From assembly GCA_037720595.1 (NCBI GenBank), contig JBBJLW010000002.1:62001-126000 (forward strand): DNA of 64,000 nucleotides, in the 5' to 3' direction. Source of the DNA: Gaiellasilicea sp037720595 (lineage in GTDB: Bacteria; Actinomycetota; Thermoleophilia; Gaiellales; Gaiellaceae). The notes under the pieces were generated by a model. That model saw only the letters and a program-made list of their open reading frames with translations, was not told the DNA's origin and ran no database searches. The position numbers and the translations under genes are program-made. Position 1 is the stretch's first letter, and each line of letters opens with the position of its first letter. Of this stretch, positions 8,285-15,663 are shown one piece after another.

Positions 8285-10402
8285 CTAGCGGGCCGAGGCG
8301 GGGCGGCTCGAGTTGCCGGCCGGATCCCGGGCGACGATCCGAACGAGCCCGCTCCGCGGGACTCCGAACACAGGAACCTTTCCGGCCTCGGTCACCTGGC
8401 GCGTGAGCGACTTCCCTCCGACACGGAGTGTCAGCTCGGCCGGCTCGCTCAGCGACACCCTGAGCGGGAAGCGCTGGAGGATCTTCACAGCCGGCGCGCG
8501 AGTGTCCGAGACGACCGGAACCGCGACCCGAGCCGTGCCGATCGGGTCTGTCGCCTCGAGCACAGCGTCGTAGGCGCCGTCGAGGAGCCGCCCGACGCGC
8601 TTGCTTCCGTCCCATTCGAGCCTTTGCCGGCCTGCCGGCAAAGGCCCTGTGAACGGCGTCGCGACCCACTTACCGGCGCGGAGCACCCGCAGACGCACCT
8701 CAGCTGGGCCGGCGAGCACGAAGCTGAAGGCGAGCCGGTCGCCGTGCCCGTCGCCATTCGGGGAGAAGGCGGCGCGGGCCGAGGCAAAGCCGCCGAGCGT
8801 ACGAGTGACCGCGACCTCCACGGAGGCGGCCGCGATCCTGCCGCCGGTTCCCTTCGCCTCGAGCGAGAGCGTGTAGACGCCGTCCGGAAGGTCGAGAGCG
8901 TCGAAGCGAACCACGTGCTCGGCGGCGCGGCGGTAGGTCTTCGGCAGCGTCTGCACCGTCTCGCCCGTGGCGTTGGCAACGCTGACGACCACGTTGGCCC
9001 CGTCGCTCAGCGTATACGTGACGCTCGTCGCGTCGGCTGCGCCGTCGTCGTTCGGCGAGATCGTCTCCGGATCGGCTGCGAGGCCGGCGATCGTCAGCTC
9101 CGCGGTCGGGTCGGCAGTTGGTCCCGTGATCGCGCCGCCGACCGAGCCCGTGGCGGGCGTCGCCGTTGCCGATTCGATCGAATAGGCGTATGGACCTCGC
9201 GGCGCGAGCGATGCGTCCCAGGTCCAGTCGACGTTCGCGCCCTGGCTCGACGTGCCCGCCACCGAGATCCCGCTCGCGTCGACCACGTCTACCGACCATG
9301 GGAGTGCCGAAGAGAGCCTTGCTCGGAAGCGCACCTTGCCCGGCACCGTCCCGGTGACGAGCGGCGCGTAGACCTTCGGCAGCCCGATCGCCTGAACAGT
9401 GCCGGCAACCCCGTTCAGCAGGTTGTAGAGCGCCGAGCCGGGACAGTCCGTGAAGCCGGTGTCCCGATGGCCGGAGACGGTCCGGAGGAAGACGGGAACG
9501 CCCGGGGGAAAGCGCTGGTTCCCGTTCGAGATGAACGAGAGAGTCGAGAGCGGGTCGACGTGAGCGGCATCGAGGCGCCAAGCGAGTAGCCGCGCAAGCG
9601 AGTCACGCGCCGCCTGGGCGACTGCGAGCGAGCCGTATTCGCCGAGCACGGCGACCCCGACCGAGCCGGTGTTGAATCCCTCCGCGTGCGCGCCGACGAC
9701 GTTCTTCTCGATCCCGCCACCGCGACCCTCGAAGACCTTGCCGAAGCGATCGACAAGGAAGTTGTAGCCGATGTCGTTCCAGCCGTTTCCCTTGACGTGG
9801 TAGACCTGGATCGCCCGCACGATCGCCGCGGATTGGGCCGCGCCATAGCCGTTCGCACCGGCTGTGTGATGGACGATTGCGACCTTGAGCGACGTCGCGA
9901 TGACCGGCTTCGAGCGAACTATCGACTCGTCGGCCTTCCAGCCGGCGCGCGGCACGATCGCCGGCGCCCCGGCTCGTTGCAGCGTGCGCGCCGGAACGGA
10001 CGACGCCTCACTCCAGACGAAGTGCGCGCGCAGCCGGCTGACGATTCCGAGGCGCCGGTACTCGATCCGGTCGGACGGGCCGACCCACCAGGGGTTGCCG
10101 AGCTTCCAGCCGCCACGCCGAGCGCGTTCCTTCGCTCCCGCGTCCGGTCGGTCCTCAGCCTCCGGCGCGGCGTCCACCCATTCGCTCCAGCGACCCTCGA
10201 GCGAGCGCGTCCGGAGTTGTACGGTCCCGGGCCCGCGCCAGTGCACGCCGACGAGGTTGAAACGGGCGGGAGCGCTGCTCGCGAGAAGGCGCCCCGCTTC
10301 GACCGGAACATCGCGCGAGACGATGGTCGCGTCGCCCGCCCGGGCTTGCGCGGGCAGTGCGAAGGCGACGCCTAGCAGGAACAGAGAACCAAGCTTCTTC
10401 AC
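8285..10402 (-). CDS. secreted N-acetylmuramoyl-L-alanine amidase with C-terminal FlgD/Ig-like repeats
   Basis: A 705-residue exported protein. Residues 1-22 form a signal peptide (KKLGSLFLLGVAFALPAQARA). The PGRP/Amidase_2 domain spans about 150-335: zinc-ligand His in VHHTAG (177-182), GYNFLVDRFGKVFEGRGGG, the GHRDTGFTDCPG segment with the second His and the Cys/Asp pair (310-321). It should cleave the MurNAc-L-Ala bond of peptidoglycan. The C-terminal third has two copies of the SPN(D/G)DG calcium-loop motif of FlgD-type Ig domains (about 445 and 540). GTG start at 10402. Divergent from the NfeD gene and 17 bp upstream of the ECF sigma gene. Confidence 0.9.
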   Translation of the reverse strand: MKKLGSLFLLGVAFALPAQARAGDATIVSRDVPVEAGRLLASSAPARFNLVGVHWRGPGTVQLRTRSLEGRWSEWVDAAPEAEDRPDAGAKERARRGGWKLGNPWWVGPSDRIEYRRLGIVSRLRAHFVWSEASSVPARTLQRAGAPAIVPRAGWKADESIVRSKPVIATSLKVAIVHHTAGANGYGAAQSAAIVRAIQVYHVKGNGWNDIGYNFLVDRFGKVFEGRGGGIEKNVVGAHAEGFNTGSVGVAVLGEYGSLAVAQAARDSLARLLAWRLDAAHVDPLSTLSFISNGNQRFPPGVPVFLRTVSGHRDTGFTDCPGSALYNLLNGVAGTVQAIGLPKVYAPLVTGTVPGKVRFRARLSSALPWSVDVVDASGISVAGTSSQGANVDWTWDASLAPRGPYAYSIESATATPATGSVGGAITGPTADPTAELTIAGLAADPETISPNDDGAADATSVTYTLSDGANVVVSVANATGETVQTLPKTYRRAAEHVVRFDALDLPDGVYTLSLEAKGTGGRIAAASVEVAVTRTLGGFASARAAFSPNGDGHGDRLAFSFVLAGPAEVRLRVLRAGKWVATPFTGPLPAGRQRLEWDGSKRVGRLLDGAYDAVLEATDPIGTARVAVPVVSDTRAPAVKILQRFPLRVSLSEPAELTLRVGGKSLTRQVTEAGKVPVFGVPRSGLVRIVARDPAGNSSRPASAR

Positions 10403-10459
10403 GGGTGCACCAGGAGACTGGCGCTTGCTCCCTTCGCCGACAAGCCTCGCGACCCCTGC

Positions 10460-10485
10460 TTGACCGAATCCTTACAGGCTAGAAT
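10460..10485 (+). promoter_or_regulatory. Possible promoter of the nfeD-slipin operon
   Basis: TTGACC (10460-10465) and TAGAAT (10480-10485) resemble -35 and -10 boxes, but the 14-bp spacer is shorter than the usual 16-18. The TTG start codon is only 10 bases beyond the -10 box, so a very short leader is implied. Confidence 0.35.
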
Positions 10486-10494
10486 CGGCGTGCC

Positions 10495-11811
10495 TTGCAC
10501 GCTCTGCTCTCGCGGGGTCCGCTGTTCGCAGCCGCAACCGCCGCGCTCGTCCTCTCCGCGCCCGCCGGCGGTGGCGCCGCCGCGCGTGTGCTGGTCGCGG
10601 AGTTCGAGAACGACGTCAATCCCGTCACCCAGGAGTACCTACTCGACGCGATCGAGCGTGGCGAGCGCGAGGGGTACGCGGCGGTCGTGATCGAGCTCGA
10701 CACGCCCGGCGGGCTCGGGTCGTCGATGCGAGCGATCGTCAAGGGCATCATCGCCGCGAAGGTTCCGGTGGTCGTCTACGTGGCGCCGGCGGGCTCGAGC
10801 GCCGACTCCGCCGGGGCCGTAATCGGAATGGCCGCCGACGTACTTGCGATGGCGCCGCAGACGAACATCGGCTCCTCGACGCCGATCACGACGGGCGGCG
10901 AGGACTTCTCCAAGGATCTGCGTCGGAAGATCGTCAACGATGCCGCTGCGTACATCGGCGAACTCGCGCGCGAGAACGGCCGCAACGTCGGCGAGGCGCG
11001 CGAGATGGTGACGGAGGCATCGAACCTGGGCGCCCGCGAGGCGCTCCGGCTGAACGTGGTCGACGTCATCGCAGGCGACTACGCATCGCTGTTCCGACAG
11101 ATCGACGGGACGAAGCCTCCGACCAAGCCCGAGCTGACGATCTCGGCAGGAACCGCCACGACGATCGAGCGGATCGAGATGTCCACCTGGAAGCGGATCC
11201 TGGACCTCCTGATCGACCCGAACATCGTCGCGCTGATGCTCTCGATCGGCCTGATCGGGATCGTCGTCGAACTCTGGAACCCCGGTCTCGTCTTCCCAGG
11301 CACCGTCGGCGCGATCTCGCTCGTCGTCGGGCTCTACGGGCTGCAAGTGCTGCCCGTCTCGGCGGCCGGCCTGCTGATGATGATCCTGGCGGCTGCGTTC
11401 TTCATCGCCGAGGCCTTCATCGTCTCGCACGGAGCGCTCTCGGTGGCCGGCGCGGTCACCTTCGTGATCGGTGCGCTACTGCTCTTCGACCCGGCGGGCG
11501 AGACCTACCAGGTGTCGATCCAGGTCGCGCTTGCGATTGCGCTGACGCTCGCCGGCCTTTTCGGCTTCGGGATCACGAAGGCCGCGAGCGCGCGTAACGC
11601 GCCGGTCGCCGTCGGCGCCCACCGGCTCGTCGGCGAGCCCGCGCAGGTGCGCAGCGAAGGGCTCGTCTTCGTGGACGGGGAACTCTGGCGCGCGCGCACC
11701 GCCGACGGCTCGCCCCTGCGCCCGGGCGAGCACGTCCGCGTAGAGTCCGTGCAGCAGGAGGAGCTTCAGCTCGTCGTCGCCAGCCCTGACCCCGTTCCCG
11801 AAAGGACCTAG
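10495..11811 (+). CDS. NfeD-family membrane-bound serine protease (ClpP-class, long form)
   Basis: A 438-residue long-form NfeD. An N-terminal signal/anchor (residues 1-28) is followed by a ClpP-like protease domain (about 30-235) with TPGGLGSSMRAIV, a nucleophile-region SSADSAGAVIG and a downstream LRRKIVNDAAAY segment carrying the likely catalytic Lys, as in archaeal PH1510. Four to five membrane helices occupy about 245-360, and an OB-fold NfeD C-terminal domain ends the protein (about 375-435, LVGEPAQVRSEGLVFVDGELW). Family members cleave stomatin-type proteins; the next gene encodes one. TTG start at 10495. Confidence 0.9.
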   Translation: MHALLSRGPLFAAATAALVLSAPAGGGAAARVLVAEFENDVNPVTQEYLLDAIERGEREGYAAVVIELDTPGGLGSSMRAIVKGIIAAKVPVVVYVAPAGSSADSAGAVIGMAADVLAMAPQTNIGSSTPITTGGEDFSKDLRRKIVNDAAAYIGELARENGRNVGEAREMVTEASNLGAREALRLNVVDVIAGDYASLFRQIDGTKPPTKPELTISAGTATTIERIEMSTWKRILDLLIDPNIVALMLSIGLIGIVVELWNPGLVFPGTVGAISLVVGLYGLQVLPVSAAGLLMMILAAAFFIAEAFIVSHGALSVAGAVTFVIGALLLFDPAGETYQVSIQVALAIALTLAGLFGFGITKAASARNAPVAVGAHRLVGEPAQVRSEGLVFVDGELWRARTADGSPLRPGEHVRVESVQQEELQLVVASPDPVPERT

Positions 11812-12594
11812 ATGTCGATCACCCTGATCGCGCTCGCCGCCGTCGTCTTCATTCTCCTGATGTTCCTCTTCGCGGCGGTGAAGGTCGCGCGGGAGTACGA
11901 GCGCGGCGTCGTCTTCCGACTCGGGCGCCTGCTGCCGGAGCCGAAGGGTCCAGGACTCTTCCTGCTGATCCCGGTGATCGACCGGATGATCAAGGTCGAT
12001 CTCCGCACGATCACGCTGAACGTGCCACCGCAGGAGGTGATCACCCGCGACAACGTGCCGGTGCGGGTGAACGCCGTCGCCTACTTCCGGATCGTGGAGC
12101 CGAAGAACGCGATCGTGCAGGTGGAGAATTTTATGGTCGCGACCTCGCAGATCGCGCAGACCACACTCCGCTCGGTGCTCGGCCAGCACATGCTCGACGA
12201 GCTGCTCTCCGAGCGCGACAAGATCAACGTGATCCTCCAGAACATCATCGACGAGGCGACCTCGCCGTGGGGCGTCAAGGTCGCGATCGTCGAGGTCAAG
12301 GACGTCGAGATCCCGGCCAGCATGCAGCGCGCGATGGCGCGTCAGGCCGAGGCCGAGCGAGAGCGGCGCGCGAAGATCATCGCCGCCGAGGGCGAGTTCC
12401 AGGCCTCACAGAAGCTCTCCGAGGCGGCCGATGTGATGGCGAAGTCCCCGATGGCGCTCCAGTTGCGCTACCTGCAGACACTGCTCGAGATCGGCGCGAC
12501 GAACTCCTCGACGATCGTCTTCCCGGCCCCGATCGACATGCTGACGGCCTTCATGGGCGCGGCGCAGAAGAAGGCCGACGGCGGGACGACCTAG
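11812..12594 (+). CDS. SPFH/band-7 protein, slipin (stomatin-like)
   Basis: A 260-residue slipin. One N-terminal membrane helix (residues 3-24) is followed by the band-7/SPFH domain with the typical EYERGVVFRLGR opening, the LNVPPQEVITRDNVPV segment and a coiled region rich in Ala/Glu (MARQAEAERERRAKII). It directly follows nfeD (stop TAG then ATG) with a GAAAGGA ribosome-binding site in the nfeD 3' end. NfeD-slipin pairs are a conserved protease-substrate module of membrane quality control. A GC-rich hairpin lies 23 bp beyond the stop. Confidence 0.93.
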   Translation: MSITLIALAAVVFILLMFLFAAVKVAREYERGVVFRLGRLLPEPKGPGLFLLIPVIDRMIKVDLRTITLNVPPQEVITRDNVPVRVNAVAYFRIVEPKNAIVQVENFMVATSQIAQTTLRSVLGQHMLDELLSERDKINVILQNIIDEATSPWGVKVAIVEVKDVEIPASMQRAMARQAEAERERRAKIIAAEGEFQASQKLSEAADVMAKSPMALQLRYLQTLLEIGATNSSTIVFPAPIDMLTAFMGAAQKKADGGTT

Positions 12595-12616
12595 AGCCCG
12601 GCGCGTAAGTGCCCTT

Positions 12617-12632
12617 GGGCCGCGAGCGGCCC
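12617..12632 (+). terminator. Terminator-like hairpin after the slipin gene
   Basis: GGGCCGC (12617-12623) and GCGGCCC (12626-12632) form a 7-bp all-GC stem, followed by CTTTA. It lies between the convergent slipin and MerR-like genes. The U-tract is short, so efficiency is uncertain. Confidence 0.5.
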
Positions 12633-12693
12633 CTTTAGGGATCTTCGCGCGCGGAGCGTCCGTGCGAGCGGATGCTTCGCCTGCGCAGAAAAA

Positions 12694-12990
12694 TCAGACG
12701 AGCTGCTGATTCGTCTCGCGGAACCGCCGAGCGGCGTCGATCGCGGCACCGAGGTTCAAGCCCTTGTCCTTCGCCTGCTTGATCAGCATCACCGTCTCGA
12801 GCGCCTCGATGTCGTAGATCCGCTGCTTCTTGCCCTTGGTCGGGATCTGGGCCTTGTTTGTCCAGTAGTCGAGCTGCATCTTCGAGATCCCGGCGATCTG
12901 GCAGACCTGGCCGAGATAGAGCTCCATCTTCTCCAGGTGGTCGGAGAGATTTATCGGTTCAAACAGGTCGAGCTGATTGCTGTACGTCAT
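12694..12990 (-). CDS. small MerR-family transcriptional regulator
   Basis: A 98-residue protein that is essentially a MerR winged helix-turn-helix with a short tail. The recognition helix region reads LGQVCQIAGISKMQLDYWTNKAQI (split here by the turn), followed by the wing segment KKQRIYDIEALETVMLIKQAKDKGLNL. There is no long dimerisation coiled coil and no effector domain. It lies 84 bp downstream of gyrA on the same strand. An inverted repeat spanning a TATA-like core sits in that gap, which suggests autoregulation. Targets unknown. Confidence 0.8.
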   Translation of the reverse strand: MTYSNQLDLFEPINLSDHLEKMELYLGQVCQIAGISKMQLDYWTNKAQIPTKGKKQRIYDIEALETVMLIKQAKDKGLNLGAAIDAARRFRETNQQLV

Positions 12991-13026
12991 ATCGAACCCT
13001 TTATCGGCAGAGACGGGGACCCCTCA

Positions 13027-13048
13027 AGAACGAGATATACACCGTTCT
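13027..13048 (-). promoter_or_regulatory. Inverted-repeat operator/promoter upstream of the MerR-like gene
   Basis: AGAACG (13027-13032) and CGTTCT (13043-13048) form an inverted repeat with a 10-bp centre that contains GATATAC; on the minus strand the centre reads as a TATATC -10-like hexamer. MerR proteins bind such dyads between or over promoter elements. Position 37-58 bp upstream of the regulator start fits autoregulation. Confidence 0.5.
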
Positions 13049-13074
13049 CGGTCGTTTGGAAAGCCTGTTGTCGC

Positions 13075-15663
13075 TCAGGAATCGTCGTCGTTGGCCGACG
13101 GCGCGAAACCGTCCTCGTCGAACTGGGGGTCGACTGCGGGCTCGATTCCCGCCTCGACGGCAGCGTCGGCGGCCGCATCGATCGACGCCTCTGCAGACGC
13201 ATCGCTCTCGACCACCGGGGCCAGGCTGGAGACGATCTCGTCGCCGCGCAACCGCATTACGATCACGCCCTGCGTCGAGCGGCCGGCGCGGCGAATTCCC
13301 TCGACCGGCATCCGGATCACGGTTCCGCCCGTCGAGATCAGCATCACCGCGTATCCGTCCCGGACGACGCGGGCGCCGGCGAGCTTGCCCTTTGCCTCGG
13401 TCAACTGCACCGTCTTGACTCCGAGCCCGCCGCGACCCTTCTTCGGGTACTCGTGCAGCGGGGTGCGCTTGCCGTAGCCGTTCTCCGTCACGACGAGAAG
13501 GTCCGCGTCGTCTTCGGCCACGTTCACCTCGATCACCTCGTCGTTGCGCCGAAGGCTCATTCCGCGCACGCCCGAGGCGGAGCGGCCCATCGAGCGCACA
13601 TCGTCCTCGTGGAAGCGGATCGCCTGGCCGAAGCGCGAGACCATCAGGATGTCGTCGTCCCCGTCGGAGAGCCGGACGCCGACGAGCTCGTCGGCGTCGC
13701 GCAGCTTGATCGCGATGATCCCGTCCGCCTTCAACGGCGTGTTGTACTCGAGGAACTCCGTCTTCTTGACGACCCCCTTCCTCGTCGCGAAGACGAGGAA
13801 CTTCGACTCCTTGTAGTCACGGGTGGCGATCACCGCACGCACGGACTCGTCTTGGCGGAACGGCAGGAGATTGACGATCGCGCGTCCCTTCGACTGGCGC
13901 GACCCGAGCGGAAGCTCGTGCACTTTCAGCCGGTAGACCTTGCCGACGCTCGTGAAGAAGAGGATGTAGTCGTGAGTCGACGCGACGAAGAGATGCTCTA
14001 TGAAGTCCTCGTCCTTCAGATCCATTCCCATCACGCCCTGGCCGCCGCGACGCTGCTCGCGATAGGTGGTGACCGGTAGCCGCTTGATGTAGCCGGACTG
14101 CGTGATCGCGATCACCATGTCCTCCTCGGCGATCATGTCCTCGAGCGAGAACTCGCCCTCGGCCGCGATGATCTCCGTGCGCCGGTCGTCCGACTTGCCG
14201 TAGATCGTCTTGATCTCCAGCAGCTCCTCGCGGATCAGCGCGTCGATGCGGGCCGGGTCGCCGAGGATCGCGCGCAGCTCCGCGATCTTCTCCTGGAGGT
14301 CGTTGAACTCGTCCTCCACGCGCTTGCGCTCGAGGCCGGTGAGCGCGCGCAGGCGCAGGTCGAGGATCGCGGTCGCCTGGATCTCGGAGAGCGCGAATGC
14401 GGACATCAACTCCGCACGCGCACCGTCGGTGTCGTCGGCGCCGCGGATGATCCGGATCACCTCGTCGAGGTTGTCGAGCGCGATCAGGTAGCCCTGGAGG
14501 ACATGCGCGCGATCCTCCGCCTTGCGCAGCTCGAACTTGGAGCGCCGGGTGATGATCTCGCGCTGGTAGTTCAGGTAGTGCGTGACGAGCTCGAGCAGCG
14601 AGAGCGTCTTTGGGACGTTGTCGACGAGCGCGACCGCGTTGTAGCCGAAGGTCGCCTGAAGCGAGGTGTGCTTGTAGAGCTTGTTCAGGACGACCTGGGG
14701 GATCGCGTCGCGCTTCAGCTCGATCTGGATTCGCATCCCCGTACGGTCGGAGTGGTCGGCGAGATCCGAGACCTCCGTGATCACCTTCTCGCCGACGAGA
14801 TCGGCGATCTTCTTGATCACGCCGCTGTCGCCACCCTTCTTGACGCCGTAGGGCAGCTCGGTGACGACGATTGCGCTCTTGCCGCCGCGGAGCTCCTCGA
14901 CGTGCGCGCGTGCGCGCATCACGATGCGGCCTCGCCCGGTGCGGTACGCGTCGCGAATCCCGCTGCGGCCCACCACGATCGCGCCGGTCGGGAAGTCGGG
15001 GCCCTTCACGTGTTTCATCAGGTCCTCGACGTTCGCGTCGGGCTTGTCGAGCAGTTGGATGATCGCGTCGACGATCTCGCCCAGTCGGTGCGGCGGCATG
15101 TTCGTCGCCATCCCGACGGCGATTCCGGCCGAGCCGTTCACGAGCAGGTTCGGGAAGCGCGAGGGGAGCACGTCCGGGACACGACGCGACTCGTCGTAGC
15201 TGGGAACGAAATCGACGGTGTCGGCGTCGATGTCGCGCAGCATCTCCGTGGCGATCTTCGCGAGCCGCGCTTCGGTGTAGCGCATCGCCGCCGGCGGATC
15301 GTCGTCGACCGAGCCGAAGTTGCCCTGACCGTCCACGAGCGGGTAGCGCAGGCTGAACGGCTGCGCCATCCGAACGAGCGTGTCGTAGATCGAGGCGTCG
15401 CCGTGGGGGTGGTACTTGCCCATCACGTCGCCTACGGTCGCGGCGGACTTCTTGTAGGGCCGGTTCGGCTGCAGGCCAGCCTCGTGCATCCCGAAGAGAA
15501 CGCGCCGGTGCACCGGCTTCAGACCGTCGCGCACATCGGGGAGCGCGCGCCCGACGATCACGCTCATCGCATAGTCGAGATAGCTCGAGCGCATCTCCTG
15601 CTCGAGCTCACGCGGCTCGATGCGCCCGCCGCTGCCGATGCCTCCCGGGGCGAGGTCAGACAT
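13075..15663 (-). CDS. gyrA: DNA gyrase subunit A
   Basis: Breakage-reunion subunit of gyrase, 862 residues. Active-site Tyr129 lies in AAMRYTEARL. The quinolone region reads KYHPHGDASIYD, with Ala90 where enterobacteria have Ser; the numbering and residues match mycobacterial GyrA. The GyrA box QRRGGQG near residue 540 marks it as gyrase rather than topoisomerase IV, and the six-bladed C-terminal domain follows. The tail is acidic (many Asp/Ala). Its start overlaps the end of gyrB by 8 bp. Confidence 0.98.
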   Translation of the reverse strand: MSDLAPGGIGSGGRIEPRELEQEMRSSYLDYAMSVIVGRALPDVRDGLKPVHRRVLFGMHEAGLQPNRPYKKSAATVGDVMGKYHPHGDASIYDTLVRMAQPFSLRYPLVDGQGNFGSVDDDPPAAMRYTEARLAKIATEMLRDIDADTVDFVPSYDESRRVPDVLPSRFPNLLVNGSAGIAVGMATNMPPHRLGEIVDAIIQLLDKPDANVEDLMKHVKGPDFPTGAIVVGRSGIRDAYRTGRGRIVMRARAHVEELRGGKSAIVVTELPYGVKKGGDSGVIKKIADLVGEKVITEVSDLADHSDRTGMRIQIELKRDAIPQVVLNKLYKHTSLQATFGYNAVALVDNVPKTLSLLELVTHYLNYQREIITRRSKFELRKAEDRAHVLQGYLIALDNLDEVIRIIRGADDTDGARAELMSAFALSEIQATAILDLRLRALTGLERKRVEDEFNDLQEKIAELRAILGDPARIDALIREELLEIKTIYGKSDDRRTEIIAAEGEFSLEDMIAEEDMVIAITQSGYIKRLPVTTYREQRRGGQGVMGMDLKDEDFIEHLFVASTHDYILFFTSVGKVYRLKVHELPLGSRQSKGRAIVNLLPFRQDESVRAVIATRDYKESKFLVFATRKGVVKKTEFLEYNTPLKADGIIAIKLRDADELVGVRLSDGDDDILMVSRFGQAIRFHEDDVRSMGRSASGVRGMSLRRNDEVIEVNVAEDDADLLVVTENGYGKRTPLHEYPKKGRGGLGVKTVQLTEAKGKLAGARVVRDGYAVMLISTGGTVIRMPVEGIRRAGRSTQGVIVMRLRGDEIVSSLAPVVESDASAEASIDAAADAAVEAGIEPAVDPQFDEDGFAPSANDDDS

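Noticed and set aside
8285..10402. An LPxTG-type sorting signal on the amidase for the sortase at 46.8 kb
   Set aside because: The C-terminus ends with an Ig-like domain (NSSRPASAR) without a sorting motif, hydrophobic helix or positive tail.
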